From: Nocardioides potassii
Lineage (GTDB): Bacteria > Actinomycetota > Actinomycetes > Propionibacteriales > Nocardioidaceae
Direction of reading: 5' to 3'
Assembly (NCBI RefSeq): GCF_021648885.1
Contig: NZ_JAKJHZ010000006.1
Location: forward strand, 62,001 to 126,000
Length of the DNA: 64,000 bases
The translations under genes and the position numbers were made by a program. Each line of letters begins with the position of its first letter. The stretch's first letter is position 1. The notes beneath the pieces were generated by a model. The model saw only the letters and a list, made by a program, of their open reading frames with translations. It did no database searches and was not told where the DNA came from. Positions 7,574-16,121 of the stretch are shown here, piece after piece.

Positions 7574-9192
7574 CGGCCGCTGCCGATCGACGGCCGGACG
7601 CCGTCGTCGTCGGCGCCGGACCCAACGGCCTCGTCGCGGCCAACCTGCTCGCCGGTGCCGGCTGGGACGTGGTGGTGCTCGAGGCGCAGCCCACGCCGGG
7701 CGGTGCGGTCAGGAGCGACCGCGAGGTCCACCCCGACTTCGTGCACGACACCTTCAGCGCCTTCTACCCCCTCGCCGTCGCGTCGCACGCGATGACCTCG
7801 TTGCACCTCGAGGACCACGGGCTGCAGTGGGAGCACGCCCCGGCGGTGCTCGGCCATCCCTTCGGGGACCGCCAGTGGGCCGTGCTGCACCGCGACCGCG
7901 ACCGCACCGCCGCCGGGCTGGAGGAGCTCCACCCCGGCGACGGCGAGGCCTGGCTCGAGCTGTGCCGCACGTGGGACCGGGTCGGCGGGCCGCTGGTCGA
8001 CGCCCTCACCTCCCCCTTCCCGCCGCTGCGCGCCGGGGCCCGGCTGCTCCCCGGGCTCGCGCGGGCGGGCGGGCTCGACACCGTCAAGCAGCTCGCAACG
8101 CCGGTGTCGTCGTTCGGCCGGGAGAAGTTCGGCGGCCCGGCCGCTCGCCTGCTCCTGGCCGGCAACGCCGGCCACGCCGACTTCCCCCTCGCGTCACCCG
8201 GGTCGGGTGTCTTCGGGATCTTGATGTCGATGCTCGGGCAGACCGTCGGCTTCCCGGTCCCCCGCGGCGGCGCACAGGCGCTGACCGACGCGCTCGTCAC
8301 CCGCCTCACCAGCCTGGGCGGCCGGGTCGAGACCGACACCCCCGTCACCCGCGTCGTCGTACGCGACGGCGCTGTCGCCGGGGTGCTGACCCGCGACGGC
8401 GACTGGTACGACACGCACGTCGTGGTCGCCGACGTCGCCGCCCCGCACCTCTTCGGCGGCATCGTCCGCGCCGAGGACCTGCCCCCGCGCGTGGTGCGCG
8501 GGATGCAGGACTTCGAGCTCGACCCGGGAACGGTCAAGGTGGACTGGGCGCTGACGGGGCCCGTCCCCTGGGCGGGGTCGCCGGCCGCGGCGCCGGGGAC
8601 GGTGCACGTCGCGGACTCGGTCGAGGAGATGACCGAGACGCTCTCGCAGGTCGCGTCGGGCACGATCCCGGACCGCCCGTTCCTCCTGACCGGCCAGATG
8701 ACGACGAGCGACCCGACGAGATCACCGGCCGGAACGGAGTCGTTCTGGGCCTACACCCACGTGCCCCAGCCGTCGAGGACGCGTGGCGACGCCGCGGACG
8801 AGGTCACCGGTCGCTGGGACCACGACGACCTCGAGCGATTCGCCGACCGCATGCAGGCGCGGATCGAGGCGCGGGCTCCCGGCTTCGGCGGGCTCGTCGC
8901 CGCCCGCCGTGTGCTTGGTCCCCACGAGCTGGAGGCGCGCAACGCCAACCTCATCGGCGGCGCCGTCAACGGCGGCACCTCGCAGCTGCACCAGGAGCTG
9001 GTCTTCCGTCCCGTGCCGGCGATGCGCGGTCGTGCCGCCACCGGGGTCCACGGGCTGTTCCTCGGGTCGGCATCGGCCCACCCCGGCGGCGGGGTCCACG
9101 GCGCGGCCGGCGCCAACGCCGCCCGCGCTGCGCTGTGGCAGCGCCGGCTGCGCGCGCTCCCCCGACGTCGTACGGCGCGGGGGGTCCGGTGA
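7570..9192 (+). CDS. phytoene-desaturase-like FAD-dependent oxidoreductase (PYROXD2 type)
   Basis: 540 residues from GTG 7570 (4-nt overlap with the previous stop). The FAD-binding motif VVVGAGPNGLVAANLLAGAG near residue 12, followed by LEAQPTPGGAVRSD, is typical of the CrtI/PYROXD2 group. The C-terminal GLFLGSASAHPGGGVHGAAG is the second flavin signature of that family. Members isomerise or desaturate carotenoids and quinone-like lipids, but no carotenoid genes are near, so the substrate is unknown. Regulation is predicted from the SigB-type promoter upstream of the operon, suggesting a role in stress protection. Confidence 0.88.
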   Translation: MTAAADRRPDAVVVGAGPNGLVAANLLAGAGWDVVVLEAQPTPGGAVRSDREVHPDFVHDTFSAFYPLAVASHAMTSLHLEDHGLQWEHAPAVLGHPFGDRQWAVLHRDRDRTAAGLEELHPGDGEAWLELCRTWDRVGGPLVDALTSPFPPLRAGARLLPGLARAGGLDTVKQLATPVSSFGREKFGGPAARLLLAGNAGHADFPLASPGSGVFGILMSMLGQTVGFPVPRGGAQALTDALVTRLTSLGGRVETDTPVTRVVVRDGAVAGVLTRDGDWYDTHVVVADVAAPHLFGGIVRAEDLPPRVVRGMQDFELDPGTVKVDWALTGPVPWAGSPAAAPGTVHVADSVEEMTETLSQVASGTIPDRPFLLTGQMTTSDPTRSPAGTESFWAYTHVPQPSRTRGDAADEVTGRWDHDDLERFADRMQARIEARAPGFGGLVAARRVLGPHELEARNANLIGGAVNGGTSQLHQELVFRPVPAMRGRAATGVHGLFLGSASAHPGGGVHGAAGANAARAALWQRRLRALPRRRTARGVR

Positions 9193-9809
9193 CCGACCGC
9201 ATCGACTTCGGCACGCTGTCCATCGCCTACGACGAGCGCGTCCTGCAGCCGCGCGAGTGGACGGCCGCACAGTCCGAGTGGGCCGCCGAGATCGCCGGCG
9301 GGGCTCCCGACGGGGCGATCCTCGAGCTGTGCTCGGGGGCGGGCCACATCGGCCTGCTCGCGGCCGTGGGCTCCGGACGGAGCCTGCTGTGCGTGGACGC
9401 GAACCCGGTCGCGTGCGACTACGCCCGCGCCAACGCGGTCGCCGCCGGCATCGCCGACCGGGTCGAGGTGCGCGAGGGCCGGCTCGAGACCGCGCTGGCC
9501 GACGACGAGCTGTTCCCGCTGGTCATCGCCGACCCGCCCTGGGTGCCGCGCGACCTGACGTGGCACTTCCCCGAGGACCCGCTCTCCGCGATCGACGGCG
9601 GCTCGGACGGCCTCGACATCGCCCGGGCGTGCCTCGACGTGGTCGCCGACCACCTCGCCCCCGGCGGATCGGCCGTGCTCCAGCTCGGCACCGCGGCCCA
9701 GGCCGAGACGCTCGCGCGCGAGGAGTGGTTCACCTCAGGCCGGCTCGTGCAGGTCGAGGTGCGCCAGCACGTGCGCGGGGTGCTGGTGCGGGTGGACCGC
9801 CCGGCCTGA
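9189..9809 (+). CDS. HemK/PrmC-like class I SAM-dependent methyltransferase
   Basis: 206 residues from GTG 9189, overlapping the preceding stop. SAM-binding motif I is ILELCSGAGHIGLLAAVGSG, motif II ends LLCVDANPVACDYARANA, and the catalytic-loop motif is VIADPPWVPRDL, a DPPW variant of the (N/D)PP(Y/F/W) motif of N- and C-methyltransferases acting on planar nitrogen groups. It lacks the N-terminal domain of PrmC and is probably not the release-factor enzyme. Third and last gene of the SigB-type operon, converging with a CDGSH gene 2 bp away. Confidence 0.85.
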   Translation: MTDRIDFGTLSIAYDERVLQPREWTAAQSEWAAEIAGGAPDGAILELCSGAGHIGLLAAVGSGRSLLCVDANPVACDYARANAVAAGIADRVEVREGRLETALADDELFPLVIADPPWVPRDLTWHFPEDPLSAIDGGSDGLDIARACLDVVADHLAPGGSAVLQLGTAAQAETLAREEWFTSGRLVQVEVRQHVRGVLVRVDRPA

Positions 9810-9811
9810 GG

Positions 9812-10033
9812 TCAGCCGCGCGGGATGACCTTGTGGGTCCCGTCGCACCACGGCAGGCGGCTGGACTTCTCGCAGCGGCAGAGCGCGACGACCGGACGGG
9901 TCACGGCGTGCACGGTCCCGGTGGCGTCCTGCACGGAGGTCGCACCGCGCAGCAGCATCGGGCCGTGGGGCTGGAGGACGACGTCAGGGTGGTCGAACTC
10001 CTGGTCGGTGCCGTCGTCCCAGAGCTCGCTCAT
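9812..10033 (-). CDS. CDGSH iron-sulfur domain protein
   Basis: 73 residues. The signature CRCEKSSRLPWCDGTH supplies the three Cys and one His ligands of the CDGSH-type [2Fe-2S] cluster and is complete. ATG 10033 is preferred because it makes an ATGA overlap with the upstream gene; GTG 10045 is an in-frame alternative. It is the last gene of an operon with a haem-oxygenase-like iron enzyme and a zinc alcohol dehydrogenase. The preceding PHGPMLLRGATSVQDATGTV is usual for bacterial CDGSH proteins, where it packs against the cluster domain. It may pass electrons to the iron enzyme. Confidence 0.9.
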   Translation of the reverse strand: MSELWDDGTDQEFDHPDVVLQPHGPMLLRGATSVQDATGTVHAVTRPVVALCRCEKSSRLPWCDGTHKVIPRG

Positions 10034-10995
10034 GCGCGGTCCCACGCGGCGAGCACGGCCGTCGCGAAGCGGGCCTCGAGGTCGAGGCAGGCGAAGGCAC
10101 CGAAGATGATCTCGGAGGCCTGGTCGGGCTCGTCCTCGGCGAGGGTGCCGCAGATGTCGCGGGCGGCGAGGTGCTCATGGATCGCGTCGGCCTCGACGTG
10201 CTCGTCGTAGTAGGCGGTCATCGCTCCGTCCAGGCCGAGCCGGCTGAGCCCCTGGACCATCTTGCGCGAGGGCAGCGAGCTGGTCATCTCGAACGCCGCG
10301 AGGTGGCCCATCGCGGCGCCGCGGAGGCGACGCTGGAGGCCGAACATCGAGCTGGCGTTGTTCATCTCGAGGGTCTCCGGCAGCGCGTCGTCGACGTAGG
10401 CGCCGTACTCCGAGCGGAGGCCGACCGCGACCAGGCCGCGGGCGAAGAGGTGGGAGTGGAGCCGGTTGGGGTCGCCGTCGCCGTACTCGTCGTACTGCAG
10501 CTCCATCAGCGCCGCCTTGGCCCGCACCGGCAGGCGCGGCACGACCCACGCCGAGGAGTCGGACTCCTTGAGGTGGTAGATCGAGCGCTGCCGGAGCAGC
10601 TCGAGCACCTCGTCGAGGGTGGCGTGGCGCCGCACGTGGTCGGCGAGGGACGGGCCGTCGTCCTCGGCGACCACGCGCTCGAGGGCCTTCGGAACGTCGG
10701 CCGGCCGCACGTCGGCCGGCGACACGTCGGCGCCGGCCCAGCGGTCCCGGAGCCGCTCCTCGAGGGCGATCTCCAGCGTCTGTCGTACGGCGAGCGCCTC
10801 GGGGTCCCACTCGGCGCGGTCCGCGGCGTCCTCGAAGCCACGGTAGGACAGCTCGTGGAGGGTCCAGAGCGTGATCGTCTCGTCCTCCCACGAGCCCGCC
10901 GACGGCGCCGGACCCAGCTCGTGGTCCGACGCCGTCGCGGCGAGCCGCGCGACTGTCCACTCGCTGAGCGGGCCGCGCGGCTTGGGCATCCTCAC
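10030..10995 (-). CDS. iron-containing redox enzyme, haem-oxygenase-like fold
   Basis: 321 residues from GTG 10995, which overlaps the upstream stop as GTGA; ATG 10989 is an alternative. An all-helical protein with ELQYDEYGDGDPNRLHSHLF and YYDEHVEADAIHEHLAARDI, which provide the Glu/Asp/His ligand pattern of haem-oxygenase-like di-iron proteins (HDOs). Known HDOs oxidise amines or cleave C-C bonds, but this clade, often encoded with or fused to CDGSH proteins, has no assigned reaction as far as I know. Gene order dehydrogenase, HDO, CDGSH with 4-nt overlaps suggests one electron-transfer or oxidation unit. Confidence 0.85.
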   Translation of the reverse strand: MRMPKPRGPLSEWTVARLAATASDHELGPAPSAGSWEDETITLWTLHELSYRGFEDAADRAEWDPEALAVRQTLEIALEERLRDRWAGADVSPADVRPADVPKALERVVAEDDGPSLADHVRRHATLDEVLELLRQRSIYHLKESDSSAWVVPRLPVRAKAALMELQYDEYGDGDPNRLHSHLFARGLVAVGLRSEYGAYVDDALPETLEMNNASSMFGLQRRLRGAAMGHLAAFEMTSSLPSRKMVQGLSRLGLDGAMTAYYDEHVEADAIHEHLAARDICGTLAEDEPDQASEIIFGAFACLDLEARFATAVLAAWDRA

Positions 10996-12173
10996 GGGTT
11001 GAACACCACCTTGACCATGCCGTCCTCCTTGTCGCGGAACTTCCGGTAGGCCTCGGGAGCGTCCTCGAGCGGCAGGTGGTGGGTGGCGAACGACTCGACG
11101 CCGAGCACGTCGTCGTCCTGCATCAGCAGGTCGAGGATGTCGTCGGACCAGCGGCGGACGTTGGCCTGGCCCATCCGCAGCTGCACCTGCTTGTCGAACA
11201 GCTGGAACATCGGCAGCGGGTCGGTCGGCGCGCCGTAGACGCCCGAGATGCTGATCGTGCCGCCCCGGCGGACCGAGTCGATCGCGCTCATCAGCGCGGC
11301 GAGCCGGTCGGAGCCGACGTTGAGCATCATCTTCTCCTGCACCTTCTTGGGCAGGAGGGCGAGCGCCTTCTGCGCGGCCTCGGCGACCGGCGACCCGTGG
11401 GCCTCCATGCCGACCGCGTCGATCACCGCGTCGGCGCCGCGGCCGTCGGTCATCTCGCGGATGGCGTCACCGACGCCGTCGACCTGCGAGTGGTCGATCG
11501 TGCGGCCGCCGCGGCCGTGCACGCGGGCAAGCCGCTCGGGCACGTTGTCCACCACGATCACGTCGAGACCGTGGTGCATCGCGATGCGGGAGGCCATGTC
11601 GCCGATCGGACCGGCTCCGATGACCGCGAGCGTGCCGCCGTCCTCCACGTCGGCGTACTCCACGGCCTGCCACGCCGTCGGCAGGACGTCGGAGAGGAAG
11701 AGGAAGCGGTCGTCCGGCGGGCCGTCCGGCACCTTGATCGGCAGCGTGTCACCGAACGGGACGCGCAGCAGCTCCGCCTGGCCGCCGGGGACCTGGCCGT
11801 AGAGCTTGCTGTAGCCGAACAGGCTCGCGCCGGTGCCGGAGTCGCGGTTCTGGGTGGTCTCGCACTGGCTGAACAGGCCGCGGTCGCACATCCAGCAGGA
11901 GCCGCAGCTGATGTTGAAGGGGACCACGACACGGTCGCCCGCCTTCAGCGTCTCGACGGCGGACCCGACCTCTCGCACGATGCCCATCGGCTCGTGACCG
12001 ACGACGTCTCCGTCGGTCATGAACGGGGTGAGCGGGTCGTAGAGGTGCAGGTCCGACCCGCACAGCCCGGTCGAGGTGATCTGGACGATGACGTCGGTCG
12101 GCTCCTCGATGACCGGGTCCGGGACGTCGATGACCTGCATGTCCTGCCGGCCCTGCCAGGTGACTGCCTTCAC
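10992..12173 (-). CDS. zinc-dependent alcohol/formaldehyde dehydrogenase (MDR family)
   Basis: 393 residues from GTG 12173, with GGAGGAG 8 nt upstream. The catalytic-zinc site is TGLCGSDLHLY plus GHEPMGIVREVGSAVETLKAGD; the structural-zinc cluster includes CGSCWMCDRGLFSQCETTQN; the Rossmann motif is TLAVIGAGPIGDMASRIAMH followed by VDNVPERLAR. An insertion in the coenzyme domain and overall length resemble glutathione-independent formaldehyde dehydrogenase-type members. It is first gene of a three-gene operon with the haem-oxygenase-like protein and CDGSH protein. Substrate is not determined. Confidence 0.9.
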   Translation of the reverse strand: MKAVTWQGRQDMQVIDVPDPVIEEPTDVIVQITSTGLCGSDLHLYDPLTPFMTDGDVVGHEPMGIVREVGSAVETLKAGDRVVVPFNISCGSCWMCDRGLFSQCETTQNRDSGTGASLFGYSKLYGQVPGGQAELLRVPFGDTLPIKVPDGPPDDRFLFLSDVLPTAWQAVEYADVEDGGTLAVIGAGPIGDMASRIAMHHGLDVIVVDNVPERLARVHGRGGRTIDHSQVDGVGDAIREMTDGRGADAVIDAVGMEAHGSPVAEAAQKALALLPKKVQEKMMLNVGSDRLAALMSAIDSVRRGGTISISGVYGAPTDPLPMFQLFDKQVQLRMGQANVRRWSDDILDLLMQDDDVLGVESFATHHLPLEDAPEAYRKFRDKEDGMVKVVFNP

Positions 12174-12426
12174 TGCGTGATCTCCTCCGTGTCGAGGTCG
12201 TGTCGAACGTTCTCGTCCGGGACAAGTGCCCCCGGTCGAGGGGGTTCATGTGCCGGGCGAGCTGCGCATGTCCGTGCTGCCGAACGGGCACCGACCGTGG
12301 CTGGAGCACTGGCGCGCCGCCGTCGGCGCACCGCACAGCGCGACCGGCGTCGAGGGCTGACCCACCCCTCCGTGCTCGCCCGAGCGGACGTGGTGGCACG
12401 CGGACACCCCGTGTGAGGTTGGCTCC

Positions 12427-12885
12427 ATGAGCAAGCCGGCACCCGAGCACCGTCGCCCCGAGGGCGTGACCGACGAGACCGTGGAGGCCGTCGGCAAGCT
12501 GTCCGCGGCGATGGACCACGTCGAGGACGCCCGCGGCCACATGTACGCCTTCCACCGGCTGATGGGCAGCGCGGAGAGCACCCTGGAGGAGGCCGAGGCG
12601 ATGCTGCGCGAGGCCGGGCACACCGACCTCGCCGACACCATGGACGACGAGATCCTCGGCCAGAACCCGCTCCCGGGCATGTGGTCGTTCCAGATGGTCG
12701 AGGCCTTCGACGACGGGTTCTACGCCCGCGCGAAGGGCTTCCACCAGCGCGCCCTCGACGACCTGGTGGAGGGGAAGCGGCACGTCTTCGAGGCCGAGAT
12801 GAAGGAGCTGCGCCGCACCCCCGGCCGCGAGGGGCACGAGACCCGGCCGGCCGACGTCGAGGGCGACCCCGAGTACGACGGCTGA
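12427..12885 (+). CDS. conserved hypothetical protein, ferritin-like helical character
   Basis: 152 residues, charged and largely helical (GKLSAAMDHVEDARGHMYAF, SAESTLEEAEAMLREAGHTD, ARAKGFHQRALDDLVEGKRH). No motif lets me name a family. ATG 12427 has no ribosome-binding site and may be a leaderless start. Its stop codon overlaps the -35 element of the SigB-type promoter for the following SDR gene, so the two genes are separately controlled. The pattern of spaced Glu and His could bind a metal, but the ferritin-like spacing is not demonstrated. Confidence 0.75.
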   Translation: MSKPAPEHRRPEGVTDETVEAVGKLSAAMDHVEDARGHMYAFHRLMGSAESTLEEAEAMLREAGHTDLADTMDDEILGQNPLPGMWSFQMVEAFDDGFYARAKGFHQRALDDLVEGKRHVFEAEMKELRRTPGREGHETRPADVEGDPEYDG

Positions 12886-12904
12886 ACCACGCGCCGAGGG
12901 GTAC
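12880..12904 (+). promoter_or_regulatory. SigB-type promoter for the SDR gene
   Basis: GGCT (12880-12883), 15-bp spacer, GGGTAC (12899-12904), then 9 nt to ATG 12914. The -35 element overlaps the stop codon of the upstream gene. Confidence 0.7.
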
Positions 12905-12913
12905 CGGGGCCGC

Positions 12914-13879
12914 ATGGAGCCGTCACCGACCCCGAAGACCCCGTCCCGCGTCGTCCTCGTCACCGGTGCCTCGAGCGGCATCGGCGAGGCCACCGCGCTG
13001 CTGGCGGCGAGCCGGGGCGACCACGTCGTCCTGCTCGCTCGCGGACGCGAGTCCCTGGAGCGCGTGGCGGCCGACTGCGAGTCCCGCGGCGCCGCGTCCG
13101 CGCTCGTCGTGCCGACCGACATGTCGGACGACGCGCAGGTCGAGGCCGCGGTAGCCGCGGCGGTCGCGCGGCACGGCCGGCTCGACGTCGTCGTCGGCTC
13201 GGCCGGCGTCGTGGCCTACGGGCGCATCGCCGACGTGCCCGCGGACGTCTTCGACCAGGTGGTGGCCACCAACCTCCTGGGCTCGGTCAACCTGGCCCGC
13301 CACGTGCTGCCCGTCCTGCGCGAGCAGGACGGCGACTCCGGCGCTGGCAGCGTGGTGCTCGTCGGGTCGGTCATCGGCCACATCGCCGTCCCCGAGATGG
13401 CGGCGTACGTCATCAGCAAGTGGGGCGTGCGCGGGCTCGTCCGCCAGCTCCGCGTCGACAACCGCGACCGGCCCGGCATCCGGTTCGGCTACGTCGCGCC
13501 GGGCGGTGTCGACACCCCGATCTACCGCCAGGCCGCGACGTACGGCGACTCGGTGGGCCGGCCGCCGTTCCCAGTGAGCTCGCCCGAGACGATCGCCCGG
13601 CGCGTGCTGACGGTCGCCGACCACACCTGGCGCGGCGGCCAGGTAGGTGTCTCCAACGACGTGATCCGCTTCGGCTTCACGGCGCTGCCCTGGGTCTACG
13701 ACCGGCTGGTCGGCCCGCTGTTCTCGGTGGTCGCGCAGGACCTCGTGGCGCCGGTGGTGCGCGGTCCGGGCAACGTCCTCACCTCACAGCAGGACGGCAA
13801 CCGGCTGCGGGGCGAGCAGGGCAGCGCGCTGCTCGGGATCGCCGCGAACCTGCGCGAGGTCGTCCGCCGCCGGCTCTGA
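12914..13879 (+). CDS. short-chain dehydrogenase/reductase with C-terminal extension
   Basis: 321 residues. Classical SDR features: cofactor motif VVLVTGASSGIGEATALLAA near residue 15, structural VVVGSAGVVAYG in place of NNAG, catalytic Ser in VLVGSVIGHIAVP and the Tyr-x-x-x-Lys pair in MAAYVISKWGVRGLVRQL. A C-terminal ~60-residue extension with FTALPWVYDRLVGPLFSVVA may contact membrane or substrate. The SigB-type promoter with an 8-9 nt start spacing predicts a leaderless, stress-induced mRNA. Substrate unknown. Confidence 0.9.
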   Translation: MEPSPTPKTPSRVVLVTGASSGIGEATALLAASRGDHVVLLARGRESLERVAADCESRGAASALVVPTDMSDDAQVEAAVAAAVARHGRLDVVVGSAGVVAYGRIADVPADVFDQVVATNLLGSVNLARHVLPVLREQDGDSGAGSVVLVGSVIGHIAVPEMAAYVISKWGVRGLVRQLRVDNRDRPGIRFGYVAPGGVDTPIYRQAATYGDSVGRPPFPVSSPETIARRVLTVADHTWRGGQVGVSNDVIRFGFTALPWVYDRLVGPLFSVVAQDLVAPVVRGPGNVLTSQQDGNRLRGEQGSALLGIAANLREVVRRRL

Positions 13880-13884
13880 CCGGG

Positions 13885-14550
13885 TCAGACCCGGGCGATC
13901 GGCGTCGCGACGCGCGGCTTCGGTGCGTCCGCGTCGCCACCCATCAGCAGTCCGTGCTGGATCGCCCACAGGACCGCCTGCGACCGCGAGGTCACCTCGA
14001 TCTTGGCGTAGGCGCCGCGGATGTAGGACTTCACCGAGTTGATGCTGAGGTTGGTCTGCTCGGCGATGTCGCGGTTGGCCAGGCCCGAGGCGATCATCGA
14101 GAGGACCTCGGTCTCGCGGTGGGTCAGCGGCCACTTCTCGGCGCTCGGCCGGACGGGCTCGCCCTTGCCCGACCACGCGTCGACGATGACGCGGCCGTCG
14201 GCGATCTGCAGCAGGTTCCAGATCAGGCGCCGGGTGGGCAGCCACTTGCTGACGAAGCCCGCCGCGCCGCGCGACATCTCGGTCGACACGGCCTCGGGGC
14301 TGCAGTCCCAGCCGAAGGCGACCATGCGGGTGGGGAAGCGCTGCGGCGCGGACGTCGTACGCCGCTGGGCAGACGGCTCGTAGAGGGTCAGGTCGCACAG
14401 CGGCGCCGGTCCGGTGGTGCGGTAGGGCACGACCGAGATGACGGCGGAGTGCGGCTCGAACATGGCGCGGATGCCGTGGACGACGAGCTCGCTCTCGTCC
14501 ATGATCGCGACCTTGACGTGCCGGGGTGCGGTGGTGCCCTGTCGATCCAT
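13885..14550 (-). CDS. LuxR/NarL-type response-regulator-like transcription factor
   Basis: 221 residues from ATG 14550. The N-terminal ~130 residues resemble a receiver (VKVAIMDESELVVHGIRAMF) but the usual phospho-acceptor Asp region is divergent (LTLYEPSAQ), so it may be an orphan or atypical receiver. The C-terminal NarL-type helix-turn-helix is clear: LTHRETEVLSMIASGLANRD then IAEQTNLSINSVKSYIRGAY. A SigB-type promoter begins 8 nt upstream of the ATG, so the regulator itself is predicted to be in the stress regulon. No sensor kinase gene is adjacent. Confidence 0.88.
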   Translation of the reverse strand: MDRQGTTAPRHVKVAIMDESELVVHGIRAMFEPHSAVISVVPYRTTGPAPLCDLTLYEPSAQRRTTSAPQRFPTRMVAFGWDCSPEAVSTEMSRGAAGFVSKWLPTRRLIWNLLQIADGRVIVDAWSGKGEPVRPSAEKWPLTHRETEVLSMIASGLANRDIAEQTNLSINSVKSYIRGAYAKIEVTSRSQAVLWAIQHGLLMGGDADAPKPRVATPIARV

Positions 14551-14558
14551 GCCCGGAG

Positions 14559-14583
14559 GTACCCCGATGGGCGTGGCGCATAC
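14559..14583 (-). promoter_or_regulatory. SigB-type promoter for the LuxR-type regulator
   Basis: On the minus strand GTAT (14580-14583), 15-bp spacer, GGGTAC (14559-14564), then 8 nt to ATG 14550. Predicts a leaderless or near-leaderless transcript. Confidence 0.72.
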
Positions 14584-14624
14584 GCACCCGGTCCTGCAGG
14601 GTGCCGGACGTGGTCCTGCGCCGG

Positions 14625-15332
14625 TCAGGCCAGCAGCACCCGCGCCACGGTCGCGGCCTGGGACTCGGTGACCCCCGCCTTGTCCGCCGCCTGGTTGAGC
14701 AGGCCGGCGGCGTCGTCGGTCGTGACCCCGACGCGCGCGGCCACCAGGCCGATCGCGACGTCCACGAGGCGTTGCACCCGCAGCCGCTCCGGGGCCGCCT
14801 CCGCTCGCCGGCGCGTCTCGAAGCCCAGGTCCGCGTTGGTCACCGCGCCGGCCTGCCACGCGCCCAGCGCGGAGACGAGCCCCTCGATGCGGTCGTGGAA
14901 GGCGTGGGCGGTGGAGGCGTACAGGTCGATGTTGAGCACCGCCCGGCCCTTCTCGACGACGGGGAGGCACACCGTGCTGGCGATCCCTGCGAACGCGCGC
15001 TCACGCGCCATCTCCGCCCACTCGCGCTCGTCGAGGACGAAGTCACCGTCCTGCTGGGCTTCGCCGTCCGGGTCCGGATCGGACGGGCGACCCGCACGGT
15101 CGGGGTCGACGAGGGTGAAGGTGAGATCGTCGTCGAGCAGCGTCACGCTGAGCGCGACGCACTCGGGGACCGTCCGCACGGCCCAGCCCTCGATGACGCG
15201 CAGGAGGCCCTCGACGTCGTCGACGGACGGCGTGACGTACTCGTCCAGCGCTTCCCTGCTCTGGGGCAGCAGCTCCACGGGGTCACCCTCCGCCGTCGGG
15301 TAGTCCTGGTCGTCCTGGTCGTCTCGTGTCAT
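14625..15332 (-). CDS. GAF and divergent ANTAR domain protein
   Basis: 235 residues from ATG 15332 with GGAGG 7 nt upstream. A GAF-like domain occupies about 20-165 (VPECVALSVTLLDDDLTFTL; FAGIASTVCLPVVEKGRAVL). The C-terminal 60 residues, RLVDVAIGLVAARVGVTTDD and LLNQAADKAGVTESQAATVA, follow the ANTAR helix pattern but are less conserved than the four other ANTAR proteins in this window. Probably a sensory RNA-binding or GAF-only regulator. It diverges from the HAD gene and its SigB-type promoter. Confidence 0.75.
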   Translation of the reverse strand: MTRDDQDDQDYPTAEGDPVELLPQSREALDEYVTPSVDDVEGLLRVIEGWAVRTVPECVALSVTLLDDDLTFTLVDPDRAGRPSDPDPDGEAQQDGDFVLDEREWAEMARERAFAGIASTVCLPVVEKGRAVLNIDLYASTAHAFHDRIEGLVSALGAWQAGAVTNADLGFETRRRAEAAPERLRVQRLVDVAIGLVAARVGVTTDDAAGLLNQAADKAGVTESQAATVARVLLA

Positions 15333-15412
15333 CGATGGTCCTCCGCGCCCACCGGGCACACCACACCCGCGCGGGCGGTCGGACCCGCCCCTCCTCGTCC
15401 CGGCCCTCATGC

Positions 15413-15437
15413 GCATGCCACCCGCCCATCGGGGTAC
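15413..15437 (+). promoter_or_regulatory. SigB-type promoter for the HAD gene
   Basis: GCAT (15413-15416), 15-bp spacer, GGGTAC (15432-15437), then 9 nt to the GTG start at 15447. Confidence 0.75.
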
Positions 15438-15446
15438 GGCGCCCCC

Positions 15447-16118
15447 GTGAGCACCGCATCCGCACGCCCGGCGGTCGTCCTCGACCTCGACGGCACCCTC
15501 GTCGACTCGGTCTACCAGCACGTCGTCGCGTGGCAGGCCGCCTTCCACGACGTCGGCCTGCACGTGGGCGCCGTACGGATCCACGAGGCGATCGGCATGG
15601 GTGGCGACCGCCTGGTGGCCGCGGTGGCCGGGGACTCAGCGGAGACCGCGGTGGGCGACGAGGTACGACGTCTCCACGACACCTACTTCGAGGCCGGGCT
15701 GAGGACCATCTGCCCGCTCGACGGCGCCCCCGAGCTCGTCGACGGACTCGTCGAGCGCGGCCACCGGGTCGTGCTGGCCAGCTCGTCGGAGTCCGGCCTG
15801 GTCGACCAGCTCCTGGAGATCGTCGGTGTCGGCCACCAGCTGGAGGCGGTGGTCACCGGCTCCGACGAGGCCGCGACCAAGCCCGCCCCCGACATGGTGG
15901 CGCTCGCCATCGAGCGGGCGGGCGGCGGACCCGCAGTCGTCATCGGGGACGCCACCTGGGACATCGAGTCGGCCGTCAACGCCGGCGCGAGCTCGATCGG
16001 GCTGCGCAGCGGCGGCGTCAGCGCCGAGCGGCTGCTCGCCGCCGGCGCCACGACCGTGCACGCCGGGCCGCGCGACCTCCTCGACCACCTGGACGACGCG
16101 CCGCTCGGCAAGCCCTGA
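15447..16118 (+). CDS. HAD-superfamily hydrolase (beta-phosphoglucomutase/phosphatase-like)
   Basis: 223 residues from GTG 15447. All four HAD motifs are visible: I, VVLDLDGTLVDS with the nucleophile Asp; II, VVLASSSESG; III, the Lys in DEAATKPAPDMV; IV, VVIGDATWDIESAVNAGA. A cap domain lies between motifs I and II, giving subfamily IA. It removes phosphate from a small sugar-phosphate-type substrate. Predicted to be SigB-type controlled and leaderless. It converges on the flavodoxin-like gene, whose stop codon is 4 nt away. Confidence 0.9.
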   Translation: MSTASARPAVVLDLDGTLVDSVYQHVVAWQAAFHDVGLHVGAVRIHEAIGMGGDRLVAAVAGDSAETAVGDEVRRLHDTYFEAGLRTICPLDGAPELVDGLVERGHRVVLASSSESGLVDQLLEIVGVGHQLEAVVTGSDEAATKPAPDMVALAIERAGGGPAVVIGDATWDIESAVNAGASSIGLRSGGVSAERLLAAGATTVHAGPRDLLDHLDDAPLGKP

Positions 16119-16121
16119 TCG

